A stretch of DNA of 64,000 nucleotides from positions 292,338 to 356,337 of the forward strand of contig NZ_BJTG01000006.1 of NCBI RefSeq assembly GCF_013340205.1, in the 5' to 3' direction. Below the pieces are notes generated by a model, which was given only the letters and a program-made list of their open reading frames with translations, did no database searches and was not told where the DNA came from. A program made the position numbers and the translations under genes. The stretch comes from Anaeromyxobacter diazotrophicus (lineage in GTDB: Bacteria; Myxococcota; Myxococcia; Myxococcales; Anaeromyxobacteraceae). Within the stretch, counting starts at the first letter, position 1. Each line of letters begins with the position of its first letter. Positions 36,148-45,900 of this stretch are shown here, one piece after another.

Positions 36148-38636
36148 GCGTGCTCCCGCCGCCGGACGATCGCGATCGCCGGCAGGAGCACCAGGGCCGC
36201 GACGATGGTGGTGAGCTCGCCGATCATCGCGTACCAGCCGAAGGAGCGGATCGCCTTGTTGAGCGAGAAGATCATCGAGCCGTAGCCGACCACGGTGGTC
36301 CAGGAGCACAGCGCGACGGCCGGCCCGACCTCGGCCAGCGCGGCGAGCACGTCCCCGCGGCGCTCGGCGCGCTCGGCCACGTTCACGCCGTAGTCGACCG
36401 CGATGCCGAAGGTGATGGGGAAGACGATGAAGTTGAACACGTTGATCCTCAGCCCGATGAGGGTCCCGACCCCCGCCATGAGGACCGCGCCCGCGAAGAG
36501 CGAGGTCAGCACCTGGCTGGAGAGCCGCCAGCGCCGGTAGAACAGCGCGACGAGCAGGCAGACTCCCGCGAACGAGAGGAGGGTGGTCACCGGCCCCTCC
36601 CGCTGCACGTTCGAGAGGAGGTCGGCGAAGATGAGGTTCTCTCCGACCGCGTCCCAGGTCCGCCCACCCACGGGCACCCCGCGCACCAGCGACGCGAAGG
36701 CGAACATGTTCTGGGCGAGCTCGAGCTTGGCGTCGCCCGAGGCGCGCACGAAGGCGATGCGCCCGACGGTGCCGTCCCGCTCGCGGAAGCGGTCGACGAG
36801 GCTGGCGGGCGCCTCGGCCACGGTCATGGGCCGCTGGCGGGCCAGGTCGGCGCGGAGGGCGCGCGCCCGGGCCGCCTCGGCGGGCGGGAGCGCCTCCAGC
36901 GTCGCCTGGCTCAGGCCGGCGCGGAGCTCGGCCAGCAGCGCCAGCTTCTCCGGCTGGTGCTCCGGGACCACGCTGGCGAGCGTCTCGCAGCCGTCGACGA
37001 TGCCCTGCTGTCGGCGCTCCGCCGTGCGCTCCCGCACGACGCGGCAGTAGGCGTCGGCGTCCGCCTCCGAGGGCAGGAGCGCGATCGCGCCGGCGTTGGA
37101 GCGCCCGGTGGCGGCGTTGGCGCGGGCCGCGTCGCGCGCCGCCTCGGGGTCCCCGCGCACGTCGTTCGACAGGTTCGCGAGGTTCGTCTCCTCGACGGTG
37201 CCGAGCCGCGAGACGAAGTACCCGCCCGCGGCCAGCGTCGCGACCCCGAAGAGGACCGTCACCAGGAGCGGCCGGGCGAACGCCCGCTCCAGCCAGGAGG
37301 GCACGGCGCGCCCGGGGGGGCCGCCGGCCGCGCCGGGGGCGGCGCGCCAGGGCCGGACCCGCTCGAGGAGCTGCATGAGCGCCGGGACGAGCGCGAAGGT
37401 GAGCACCCAGCACAGCGTCATGCCGATGCCGCCGATGAACCCGAAGTGCCTGAAGCCGCGGTTCGCGGCCAGGATGAGGGTGCCGAAGGAGACGCTGGTG
37501 GCGATGGCGGCGAGCAGGGTGGCCTTGGCGGCGTCGCGCGCCGCCTCCAGGCAGGCCGGCTCGAGGCCGATCCCGCGCCGCCGCAGCTGGTTCAGCCGCG
37601 CCAGGTAGATGAGGCCGTAGTTGATGCCGTTCCCCACCACGATGGAGCCGAGGAACGCGGTCTGCGTGTTGAGGTAGCCGATGACGAGGCGGGTGATCCC
37701 GAAGGTGATCGCGATCGCGACCAGGATGGCCACCGCCAGCACCGCCACCGAGCGCAGGTCGCGGAAGAAGAGCACGAGCGAGGTCAGGACGAGCGCGAAC
37801 ACGAACAGGAACGTCGAGCCGACGTCGTGGATGATGGACTCGTACTCCACGAGCAGCGCCGGGAAGGTGCCGCCGAAGCCAACCCGCAGGTGCTGGCCGG
37901 CCGGCTCCTTCAGGCGCGCGTCGGCGGTGGCGCGCATGCGGTCGAGCAGGGCGCGCGTCTCCGCCACCCCGAGGCTCGTGCCGGTGGGGCGGACCACGAT
38001 CGTCACGGAGCGCCCGTCCGGGTGGACGAGGTAGCCGTCGCGGTAGCGGGCGAAGCGCTTCGCCACCTGCTCCCGGGGCGTCGGCTTGGAGGGGTCGAGG
38101 ACGTCGGCGAGCGGGCCGGCGCGGAGCGCGCGGACCGGCTCCGGGGGCGCGTCGTCGAGCCCGAGGTCGAGGAGGCGCGCCTTCGCCCGGGCCTTCTCCT
38201 GGCGGAGCGCGTCGCGCGCCCGCTGCAGGTCCTCGAGCGGCACGAACATGGGCCAGTGGTCGCCGAACCAGGACTCGACCGGCTTCATGCTCCACTCGAC
38301 CGAGCGGATCACGCCCGGGCCGTAGGCGAGGTAGTCGTCGGCCAGGAGCTTGCCCATCGCCTCCGCGCGCGCGAGGTCCTGCGGGCCCGCCACCGCCTCC
38401 ACCATGACGAGCACGGTGCCGTCCCCGCCGACCCGCCGGACGAGGTCGTGGAGGAGGCGCACGCTCGGGACGTCGGAGGGGAGGAGCTCCGCGAAGCTCG
38501 AGCGGACCTCGAGCCGCGAGGCCAGCAGCCCGCTCCCCACGGCGAGGGCGAGCGCGGTGCCGAGGTACAGCCACGGGTGCCGCAGCGAGGACGCGGTGAG
38601 CCGGTCGAGGAGGGGAGGGCGCGGCGGCTGGGTCAT
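36144..38636 (-). CDS. MMPL/RND-superfamily lipid exporter-like protein
   Basis: An 830-aa inner-membrane protein of the RND superfamily, MMPL branch. The start region LRHPWLYLGTALALAVGSGLLASRLEVRSSFAELLPSD is typical of predicted exporters. Two periplasmic loops and two helix bundles follow. The signature INYGLIYLARLNQLRRRGIGLEPACLEAARDAAKATLLAAIATSVSFGTLIL is repeated in the second half as FGIAVDYGVNVAERAERRG. Related proteins include HpnN (hopanoid transport) and mycobacterial MmpL. Given the hopanoid locus 14 kb away, HpnN function is possible but not shown. Its stop overlaps the DUF3047-like gene; no adaptor is present. Confidence 0.85.
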   Translation of the reverse strand: MTQPPRPPLLDRLTASSLRHPWLYLGTALALAVGSGLLASRLEVRSSFAELLPSDVPSVRLLHDLVRRVGGDGTVLVMVEAVAGPQDLARAEAMGKLLADDYLAYGPGVIRSVEWSMKPVESWFGDHWPMFVPLEDLQRARDALRQEKARAKARLLDLGLDDAPPEPVRALRAGPLADVLDPSKPTPREQVAKRFARYRDGYLVHPDGRSVTIVVRPTGTSLGVAETRALLDRMRATADARLKEPAGQHLRVGFGGTFPALLVEYESIIHDVGSTFLFVFALVLTSLVLFFRDLRSVAVLAVAILVAIAITFGITRLVIGYLNTQTAFLGSIVVGNGINYGLIYLARLNQLRRRGIGLEPACLEAARDAAKATLLAAIATSVSFGTLILAANRGFRHFGFIGGIGMTLCWVLTFALVPALMQLLERVRPWRAAPGAAGGPPGRAVPSWLERAFARPLLVTVLFGVATLAAGGYFVSRLGTVEETNLANLSNDVRGDPEAARDAARANAATGRSNAGAIALLPSEADADAYCRVVRERTAERRQQGIVDGCETLASVVPEHQPEKLALLAELRAGLSQATLEALPPAEAARARALRADLARQRPMTVAEAPASLVDRFRERDGTVGRIAFVRASGDAKLELAQNMFAFASLVRGVPVGGRTWDAVGENLIFADLLSNVQREGPVTTLLSFAGVCLLVALFYRRWRLSSQVLTSLFAGAVLMAGVGTLIGLRINVFNFIVFPITFGIAVDYGVNVAERAERRGDVLAALAEVGPAVALCSWTTVVGYGSMIFSLNKAIRSFGWYAMIGELTTIVAALVLLPAIAIVRRREHA

Positions 38637-38769
38637 GGGCGTCGGGGAGGCTCCGGGCTGCCGGACTTCGTACCACGGGCGCGCGCGCCCGTAGAGGGGC
38701 GGCGCGCGAGGGTCGAGATCGGCGCCGGGGACTGCGTTAAGCTCCCGGCTCCCACCGAACGAGGTCCCC

Positions 38770-39897
38770 ATGAACCGCGTCAAGAACTTCAACGCCGGCC
38801 CCGCCGCCCTCCCGCTGCCCGCGCTCGAGCGCGCCCGCGACGAGCTCGTCGACTTCGCCAGCAGCGGCATGTCGGTCATGGAGCACAGCCACCGCGGCAA
38901 GGAGTACGAGAAGGTCCACGACGAGGCCATCGCGCTCCTCCGCGAGCTGCTCGGCGTACCCGACAGCCACGAGGTGCTCTTCGTGCAGGGCGGCGCCTCG
39001 CAGCTCTTCGCGCAGATCCCGATGAACCTGGTGGAGAAGGGCCGCACCGCAGAGTACGTGGTGAGCGGCGCCTGGGGCGAGAAGGCCTTCTCCGAGGCGA
39101 AGGTCGCGACCGCCATGCTGGGCGGCGCCGCCCGCGTCTCGTGCTCCACCGGGGTGGGCGAGGGCAAGGAGAAGAGCTACACGCGCGTCCCGCGCCCGGC
39201 GGAGGTGAAGGTCGACCCCGAGTCGGCCTACGTGCACGTCACCTCGAACGAGACCATCCACGGCGTGCAGTACGAGGTCGACCCGGGCCGGCCGTTCCCC
39301 GCGCCCGGCGCCGTCCCGCTGATCGCCGACATGTCGAGCGACTTCCTGTGGCGGAGGTTCGACCCGGCGCGCTTCGGGCTCGTCTACGCCGGCGCCCAGA
39401 AGAACATCGGGCCGTCGGGCGTGGTGGTGGTGATCGTCTCGAAGGAGCTCGTCGCTCGCGGTCGCAAGGACATCCCCAAGATCTTCCAGCTCCGCACGCC
39501 GGCCGAGAACCGGTCGCTCTACAACACGCCGCCCACCTTCGGCATCTACATGATCCGCAACGTCCTCGCCTGGCTGAAGGGCCAGGGCGGACTCGGCGCC
39601 ATGGAGCAGCGCAACCGGCTGAAGGCGCAGAAGCTCTACGCCGCCATCGACCAGCACGCGTCCTTCTACCGCTCGCCGGTCGAGCGGGAGAGCCGCTCGG
39701 TGATGAACGTCGTCTTCCGGCTCCCCTCCGAGCAGGACGAGGAGCGGTTCGTGGCCGAGGCGAAGAAGCGCGGGATGGTCGGGCTCAAGGGGCACCGCTC
39801 GGTGGGCGGCATCCGCGTCTCGACCTACAACGCGGTGGAGCCGGCCTGGGTGGACGAGCTCATCGCCTTCATGGGCGAGTTCGCGCGCGGCGCCTGA
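38770..39897 (+). CDS. serC: Phosphoserine aminotransferase
   Basis: A 375-aa class V PLP aminotransferase that converts 3-phosphohydroxypyruvate and glutamate to phosphoserine and 2-oxoglutarate. Diagnostic sequence: [60 protein letters not shown], and the PLP lysine in [17 protein letters not shown]. Also present are [13 protein letters not shown] and the C-terminal [17 protein letters not shown], which binds substrate phosphate. Family length is normal. serA is not adjacent. A TTAAGC hexamer (38737-38742) could be the -10, 27 nt before the ATG. Confidence 0.97.
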   Translation: MNRVKNFNAGPAALPLPALERARDELVDFASSGMSVMEHSHRGKEYEKVHDEAIALLRELLGVPDSHEVLFVQGGASQLFAQIPMNLVEKGRTAEYVVSGAWGEKAFSEAKVATAMLGGAARVSCSTGVGEGKEKSYTRVPRPAEVKVDPESAYVHVTSNETIHGVQYEVDPGRPFPAPGAVPLIADMSSDFLWRRFDPARFGLVYAGAQKNIGPSGVVVVIVSKELVARGRKDIPKIFQLRTPAENRSLYNTPPTFGIYMIRNVLAWLKGQGGLGAMEQRNRLKAQKLYAAIDQHASFYRSPVERESRSVMNVVFRLPSEQDEERFVAEAKKRGMVGLKGHRSVGGIRVSTYNAVEPAWVDELIAFMGEFARGA

Positions 39898-39900
39898 GAT

Positions 39901-39916
39901 CCCCCTGTCGAGGGGG
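39901..39916 (+). terminator. Short GC hairpin after serC
   Basis: CCCCCT, loop GTCG, AGGGGG, starting three bases after the serC stop. The stem is tight but not followed by a T-run, so termination efficiency is uncertain. Confidence 0.4.
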
Positions 39917-39995
39917 GGTGCGCGACGCCATACCGCAGCCCGAGGGCTCCCCTTGAACGAGGGACAGTGGTCTGATCCCTGCGCAGGAGGGAGCC

Positions 39996-40463
39996 ATGGG
40001 CGCGTTCCGGCACATCCTCTTCGCGACGGATCTCGACGGCTCCTCGGCGGGCGCGCTCCAGGTGGCGCTCGACATGGCGAGCAGCATGAACGCCGCGCTG
40101 TCGGTCGTGCACGTCTGCGAGCTCGGGGGCTACGCCGCCGCCGCCATGTGCGAGGCGGGAGGCGACCTCGCCTCGCCGCTGGTGGAGGAGGCGCAGCGCG
40201 CGCTGGAGCGGCTCGTGGCGCGGGCCGACCGCGACGGCGTCCACCCGCGCGCGCTGGTGAAGCTCGGCGCGCCCTGGCAGGAGATCGTGGCCGCCGCGGA
40301 GGAGGAGCGCGCCGACCTCATCGTGATGGGCACGCACGGCCGGCGGGGCCTCGCCCACGCGCTCCTCGGCAGCGTGGCCGAGAAGGTGGTCCAGACCTCG
40401 CCGGTGCCGGTGCTCACCGTGAGGCAGGCGGACCCGGCGGCGGCCGCGCTCAAGCTGGTGTGA
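39996..40463 (+). CDS. Universal stress protein (UspA family)
   Basis: A 155-aa cytoplasmic USP. The N-terminal strand-helix (FRHILFATDLDGSSAGALQVALDMAS) and the ATP-binding motif G-x2-G-x9-G-S (MGTHGRRGLAHALLGSVAEKVV) followed by PVPVLTV place it with nucleotide-binding USPs such as MJ0577 rather than the non-binding UspA type. A strong GCAGGAGGGAG site precedes the ATG. Its 3' end overlaps the convergent PfkB kinase gene by 14 bp. Likely induced by stress or growth arrest, which is family knowledge only. Confidence 0.92.
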   Translation: MGAFRHILFATDLDGSSAGALQVALDMASSMNAALSVVHVCELGGYAAAAMCEAGGDLASPLVEEAQRALERLVARADRDGVHPRALVKLGAPWQEIVAAAEEERADLIVMGTHGRRGLAHALLGSVAEKVVQTSPVPVLTVRQADPAAAALKLV

Positions 40464-41301
40464 GCACCAGCGGGAGCTGGGCCGCGCCGGGGTCGAGGCC
40501 GGCCAGCACCGCCGCCCCGTAGGGCCCGGCGCGGGCGCAGGCCTCGACCACCGGGAGCCCGCAGGCCAGGAAGAACGTGAGCGCGCCGGCGAAGCTGTCG
40601 CCCGCGCCGTAGGCGGCGCCGGTGACGCGCGCCGGGGGCGGCGCCGGGAAGCGCTCCACCGTCCCGTCCGCGCGCTCGACGCGCCCGCCCGCCGGGCCCT
40701 CGGTCAGGACGAGCGCGCCCGGGGGGACCGGGTAGTCGGCGAGCCGGCTCGCCTCGCGCGGGTCGACCGCGCTCCCCACCACCACGTCGGCGCGTACGCC
40801 CGAGGCCGCCAGCGCCTCCCGCCGGCGCGCGCTGACGACGAGGCGCCGGGCCGCGCGGCAGCGCCGCAGCGCCGCGGGGTCCTGGGCGGTGAAGTAGACC
40901 GCGTCGCAGGCGGCGAGCAGCTCCCAGGGCAGGGGGTCCTCGGCCCGCGGGTGGAGCGGCTCGCCCACGACGACGATGGTGCGCTCGCCGTCCGGGGTCA
41001 CGAGGACGACGTCGCGGGTGTGCGGGCCGGCGCGGCGCGCCGCGTGGACCGTGGCCGCGGCGCCGCGCAGCGCCGCCGCGACCTCGCCCGCCGCCTCGTC
41101 CGAGCCGAGCGCCGTGAAGAGGTGCACCTCGGCCGGCGCCTTCGCCAGCTGCAGGAGCGCCACCCCGCCCCCGCCGCCGGCGAAGGTCCGGGGCGCGGCG
41201 AGGTGCGCGATGCCGCCGGGAGGCGGCAGCGCCGGGACGCGCCCCAGGGTCACGTGCTCGACGTGTCCGACCACCGCCAGCCGCAGGACCCCGCGCGTCA
41301 C
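40450..41301 (-). CDS. PfkB/ribokinase-family sugar kinase
   Basis: A 283-aa carbohydrate kinase. The first PfkB region is present as APRTFAGGGGGVALLQLAKAPAEVHLFTALGSD. The second signature, TGAAYGAGDSFAGALTFFLACGLPVVEACARAGPYGAAVL, has the anion hole and catalytic base Asp of GAGDSF. The middle part includes a lid (RAGPHTRDVVLVTPDGERTI). The substrate (ribose, adenosine, fructose derivative and so on) is not evident. GTG start; it follows an amino-acid binding protein gene on the same strand by 21 bp and may be co-transcribed, an unusual pairing. Confidence 0.85.
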   Translation of the reverse strand: MTRGVLRLAVVGHVEHVTLGRVPALPPPGGIAHLAAPRTFAGGGGGVALLQLAKAPAEVHLFTALGSDEAAGEVAAALRGAAATVHAARRAGPHTRDVVLVTPDGERTIVVVGEPLHPRAEDPLPWELLAACDAVYFTAQDPAALRRCRAARRLVVSARRREALAASGVRADVVVGSAVDPREASRLADYPVPPGALVLTEGPAGGRVERADGTVERFPAPPPARVTGAAYGAGDSFAGALTFFLACGLPVVEACARAGPYGAAVLAGLDPGAAQLPLVLTPA

Positions 41302-41322
41302 GAGGTCCTCATGCCCGGCGCG

Positions 41323-42531
41323 CTACTCCAGGTCCAGCGTCTTGTAGGTCCCGCTGCCGTCGAGGACGGTCCCCCATACCTTGTGGGAGGCCTGGTGCTC
41401 GGAGGGGCCGAACGAGAGCGGCACGCCGATGCCGAGGTCGAGCCCGCGGATGCTCTCCAGCGCGTCGACCAGGGTGTCGGTGGTGAGGTTCTTCCCGGCG
41501 CGCTTCAGGCCCTCCACCAGCAGCGTGCCCGCCAGGTAGCCCTCCAGCGAGACGAAGTCGGGGCGCTCTCCCGGCGCGTGGCGCGCGAGCAGGTCCTTGT
41601 AGCGGAGGATGGCGGTGGCGGCGGAGGTCGGCAGCGGCACGACCTGGGTCACGATCACGCCCTCCGCGAAGCGGGGGCCGAGCGGCATCAGCTCCTCGGC
41701 CAGCTCGTTCGAGCCGACGAAGGAGACGTTGGTGAAGACGAGCGGAGCGCCGGACTCCTTCACCTTCTCGATGAAGCGCGCCGCCGCCTTGTAGGTCGCG
41801 ACCATCACCACCGCCTTGAGCCGCGGGGCGTGCTGGCGGATGGTCCGCACCGCGTCCGTCACGTCCTGGGTGTTCCGCTTGTAGCCGACGCGGAGCACCT
41901 GGCCGGGGTCGTAGCGGTAGCGGCGCATGGTCTTCGCCACGCCGTAGAAGCCGGCGTCGCCGAAGGCGTCCTCCTGCGCGAAGACCGCGATCTGCCCGGG
42001 CCGGAAGCGCCGCACCTCCACCAGGTAGCGGACCACCGCCGAGGTCTCCTCGGCGTAGCTCGCCCGGTAGTTGAAGACGAACCGGTCCGGCGGCTCGTTC
42101 CGCAGGAGCTTCGCGCCGGTGAACGCGCCGAAGAAGAGGGCCCCCCGCTCCAGCACGTAGGGGAGCGCGGCGGCGGTGGTGGGGGTGCCGACGTTGCCGG
42201 CGATCCCGAACACGCGCCGCTGGTCGAGGAGCTCCTTCGTCCCCGCCAGCGCGCGGGCCGGCTCGTAGCCGTCGTCGTGCGCCAGCAGGCGCAGCCGGCG
42301 GCCGTGCACGCCGCCGGCGTCGTTGGCGGCGGCGAAGGCCAGCTCGAGCCCCACCTTCATCTCGCGGCCGAGCTCCCGGGCCGGGCCGGAGAACGGCGCG
42401 CTCATCCCGAACACGACCTCACTGTCGGTGACGCCGTTCGCCTGCGCGCGCGCCGGCGCCGGGGCGAGCTGCGCCACGGCGAGGAGCGCGGCGGCCAGCG
42501 GGGCCGCGAGCTTGAGAGGGCGCTGCCACAT
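41323..42531 (-). CDS. Branched-chain amino-acid type ABC substrate-binding protein (orphan)
   Basis: A 402-aa periplasmic binding protein, type 1 fold (Peripla_BP_6, LivJ-like). A signal peptide (LAAPLAAALLAVAQLAPAPARAQA) is followed by the mature start GVTDSEVVFGMSAPFSGPARELGREMKVGLELAFAAANDAGGVHGRRL. The hinge and ligand loops GIAGNVGTPTTAAALPYVLERGALFFGAFTGA, and the second domain (IAVFAQEDAFGDAGFYGVAK), are intact. ATG 42531 with AGGAGGAAG upstream is preferred over longer frames. No livHMGF permease genes accompany it, so it may share a distant transporter or serve as a sensor. Confidence 0.9.
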   Translation of the reverse strand: MWQRPLKLAAPLAAALLAVAQLAPAPARAQANGVTDSEVVFGMSAPFSGPARELGREMKVGLELAFAAANDAGGVHGRRLRLLAHDDGYEPARALAGTKELLDQRRVFGIAGNVGTPTTAAALPYVLERGALFFGAFTGAKLLRNEPPDRFVFNYRASYAEETSAVVRYLVEVRRFRPGQIAVFAQEDAFGDAGFYGVAKTMRRYRYDPGQVLRVGYKRNTQDVTDAVRTIRQHAPRLKAVVMVATYKAAARFIEKVKESGAPLVFTNVSFVGSNELAEELMPLGPRFAEGVIVTQVVPLPTSAATAILRYKDLLARHAPGERPDFVSLEGYLAGTLLVEGLKRAGKNLTTDTLVDALESIRGLDLGIGVPLSFGPSEHQASHKVWGTVLDGSGTYKTLDLE

Positions 42532-42774
42532 GGTCTTCCTCCTGCGTCGTGCGGAGGCGCGAGCTCGCGCTCGATCCGCCGCCGAGAGCGTACCGCGACA
42601 TCGTGACGCACGGAATGGAGGCGAGCCAGTTTCGAACGCGTGACGGTGGGTGGATGTGCGCGGGTCAGGTAGGGCAGGGTGGGGCGAAGTGGATTCCGGG
42701 TGCATCACTCACTGTGAACAAGAGGGCTCAGCCGCACGGCCGGACTCAGGTTTTGCCGGCCGCCGTCCGGCGGC

Positions 42775-42790
42775 TGGCCCGGTTCCCGCA
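42775..42790 (+). promoter_or_regulatory. Sigma-54-type promoter candidate for fdh
   Basis: TGGCCCG-N4-CCGCA matches the -24/-12 consensus TGGCACG-N4-TTGCA at 9 of 12 defined positions, with the invariant GG (42776-42777) and GC (42788-42789) at the correct spacing. It lies 171 bp before the fdh start and overlaps one arm of a hairpin, so it may be chance. Confidence 0.3.
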
Positions 42791-42821
42791 AGCCTGGCCC
42801 CTGCGAGGGATGGGAGGGCTC

Positions 42822-42877
42822 CCGTCCTCGCAAAAGTTGCGTTTACCGGACGGGGGGTACGGGTTCGATCGAAACCC
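42822..42877. promoter_or_regulatory. Operator-like palindromes upstream of fdh
   Basis: Two adjacent symmetric sites: CGCAA-AAG-TTGCG (42829-42841) nested inside CCGTCC/GGACGG (42822-42827, 42848-42853), and TTCGATCGAA (42864-42873) within GGG...ACCC. They lie 84-140 bp upstream of the fdh ATG. No known regulator consensus is recognised. Confidence 0.4.
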
Positions 42878-42960
42878 CTGCGCCCGGTCAAATGTCTGAC
42901 GGCGGGCGGGCTCGCGCCGCCGCGCACACGAGGCCGCCCCCGCGGCCGGAAGGAGTGGAG

Positions 42961-45900
42961 ATGAGTCTCAGCCGAAGGAGCTGGTTGAAGCTGGCGGCCG
43001 GAGGGAGCGCCGGCCTCGCGCTCGGCGAGCTGGTGAGCATGCCGGAGGCGCACGCCGCCGCCCGCAAGCTCAAGCTGGCGAACGTCAAGGAGTACACGAC
43101 CGCCTGCAACTTCTGCTCGGTCGGGTGCGGCATGGTGGGCCGGGTCCGGGACGGCGAGCTCGTGAACCTCGAGGGCGACCCCGACCACGTGATCAACCAG
43201 GGCTCGCTCTGCGCCAAGGGCAGCGCGATGATCGCGACCCACGTGTCCGAGCGGCGCGTGAAGAAGCCGATGTACCGCGCGCCCGGCTCCGACAAGTGGC
43301 AGGAGATCTCCTGGGACGAGGCCATCGCCAAGGTGGCCGCCAAGGTGAAGCAGGTCCGCGACGCGACCTGGGTCGCCACCGAGAAGGACGGCGACGTCGA
43401 GTACCCGGTCCGCCGCACCGACGCCATCGGCTTCCTGGGCGGCGCGCAGAACACGAACGAGGAGTGCTACCTCTTCAACAAGATGGGGCGGCTCTTCGGC
43501 ACGTCCTACGTGGAACACCAAGCACGACTTTGACACAGCCCCACCGTCCCCAGTTTGGGGGCGTCCTTCGGCCGTGGCGCGATGACGAACCACTGGGCGG
43601 ACCTGCAGCACGCCAAGGTCCTCCTGATCGAGGGCTCGAACACCGCCGAGAACCACGTCATCGCGATGAAGTGGATCCGCAAGGCGCAGGCGAACGGCGC
43701 CAAGATCATCCACGTCGATCCGCGCTTCAACCGCACCTCGTCGATCGCGGACGTCTACGCGCGCATCCGGCCCGGCGCGGACATCGCCTTCCTCTCGGCG
43801 ATGATCAACTACATCCTCGAGCACAAGCTGTACGACGAGGACTACGTCAAGCTGCACACGAACGCGCTCCTCACGGTCGATGACGCCTTCGGGTTCGACG
43901 ACGGCGTCTTCACCGGCTACCACGAGGACCAGCACAAGTACGACATGGCGTCGTGGGGCTACGCCCTCGACAAGAAGTCGAAGAAGCCGCAGAAGGCGGC
44001 GAGCCTCGACGACCCGCGCACCGTGTTCGCCAAGCTGAAGAAGCACTTCAGCCGGTACACGCTGCAGGTGGGCTCGGACATCTCGGGCGTCCCGGTCGAG
44101 CAGATCAAGCAGATCGCGGAGACCTTCGCGAACAACAAGCCGGGCACCATCCTCTACGCGCTCGGGATGACCCAGCACACCGTCGGCATCCAGAACATCC
44201 GGTGCTACGGCATCCTGCAGATGCTCCTCGGCAACATGGGCAAGGCCGGCGGCGGCGTGAACGCGCTGCGCGGCGAGCCCAACGTCCAGGGCGCCTGCGA
44301 CATGTCCGTGCTGCACGGCTACATGTTCGGCTACCTCAACTACCCGGTGCACAACGAGCCGACGCTCGAGGCGTGGACGAAGAACAACGGCACCTTCCGC
44401 GCCAAGTTCACGGTGAACGGGCTCCGCGCCTGGTTCGGCGACAACGCCACCGCCCAGAACGACTTCGGGTTCGGGTGGCTGCCCAAGAAGAGCGCCAAGA
44501 AGGACTACACCTCCTACGGCATCTTCGAGTCCGCGCTGGCCGGGAACATGAAGCTCCTCTGGACCGTCGGGCAGAACCCGATGGTCACCAACGCCAACCT
44601 GACGGTGGTGCAGGACGCCCTCGCCAAGCTCGACATGCTGGTCGTGCAGGAGCTGTGGGAGACCGAGACCGCCGCCTTCTGGCAGCGGCCCGGCGTCGAC
44701 CCGAAGACGATCCAGACCGAGGTGCTGCTGCTGCCCGCGGCGTACTTCATGGAGAAGGAAGGCACCATCAGCGGCTCCGGCCGCCTGGTGCAGTGGCGGT
44801 ACGCCGGCGTGAAGCCGCCCGGCGACGCCAAGACCGACATCGAGATCTTCGACACGGTCTTCCAGAAGGTCCGCGAGGCGTACCGCGGCTCGACCGATCC
44901 CAAGGACGAGCCCATCCTCAAGGCCGCCTGGAGCTACCCGGCCGACGGGCGCGCCGAGGCCGTGCTGAAGGAGATCAACGGCACGAACTTCAAGACCGGC
45001 GAGATGATCGGCGGCATCGGCGAGCTGCAGGCCGACGGCTCCACCTCGTCGGGCGTGTGGATCTACGCCGGCGTCTTCAAGGGCGGGAAGAACCTCTCGA
45101 AGCGCCGCGATCCGAAGGACCACCCGAGCGGGCTCGGGACGTACCCGGGCTTCGCCTGGACCTGGCCCGGCAACATGAAGATCCTCTACAACCGCGCCTC
45201 CTGCGACGCGAGCGGCAAGCCGTGGCCGAACGCGAAGCCGGTCATCTGGTGGGACGCCGCCCAGAAGAAGTGGACCGGCAACGACACGCCCGACGTGCCG
45301 GTGCCGACCGACGGCCCCGAGACGCCGAACGGGCAGAAGCCGTTCCGCATGAACGGGGAGGGCGTGGCCCGCCTCATGGCGAACCCGTACAAGGACCCGG
45401 GCGCGAAGCCCGAGGACCTGCCTCGCGACGCCTCCTACGTGCCGAAGGACGGCCCGTTCCCGGAGATGTACGAGCCCATCGAGAGCCCGGTGGCGAACGT
45501 CCTCCACCCGAAGGTGGCGACGAACCCGTGCGTGAAGTATCCGCGGGTGAAGTCGCACCAGCCCATCGGGACGACGAAGGACTTCCCCTACGTGCTCATG
45601 ACGTCGAGCATCGCCGAGCACTGGTGCGCCGGGTCCACGACCCGCAACGTGGCCTGGCTCAACGAGCTCGCGCCGGAGCCGGTGGTCGAGGTGCCGGAGA
45701 AGCTGGCCCAGAAGCTCGGGCTCAAGTCCGGTGAGAAGGCGAAGGTCTCCTCCGCCCGCGGCGAGGTGGTGGTGAAGGCCGTGGTCACCAAGCGCATGCA
45801 GGTGATGAAGATCAACGGCCAGGAGGTCACGGTGGTGTGGATGCCGTACAACTGGGGCTTCAAGGGCCTCAGCACCGGCCCCAGCACCAACTACCTGACG

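Larger units (their letters stand above)
42532..42960. other. 429-bp divergent control region upstream of the formate dehydrogenase operon
   Basis: No gene is seen. It contains several symmetric elements: a near-perfect hairpin GCCGGCCGCC/GGCGGCTGGC (42755-42778), a sigma-54-like TGGC...GCA (42775-42790), a nested repeat CCGTCC...CGCAA-AAG-TTGCG...GGACGG (42822-42853), and the palindrome TTCGATCGAA (42864-42873) flanked by GGG and ACCC. Anaerobic, formate- or selenium-responsive control would be expected to act here. Confidence 0.55.

Noticed and set aside
42790..42890. A tRNA-like segment (GGGTTCGATC) in the fdh upstream region, possibly selC
   Set aside because: The supposed T-arm flanks do not pair, no anticodon arm with TCA is present and no acceptor stem or CCA end can be drawn.
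43531..43533. TGA read as a frameshift or pseudogene break in the formate dehydrogenase gene
   Set aside because: Frame continues unchanged, flanking residues match the Sec-His active site, and a SECIS hairpin follows with the key bases at the right distances.
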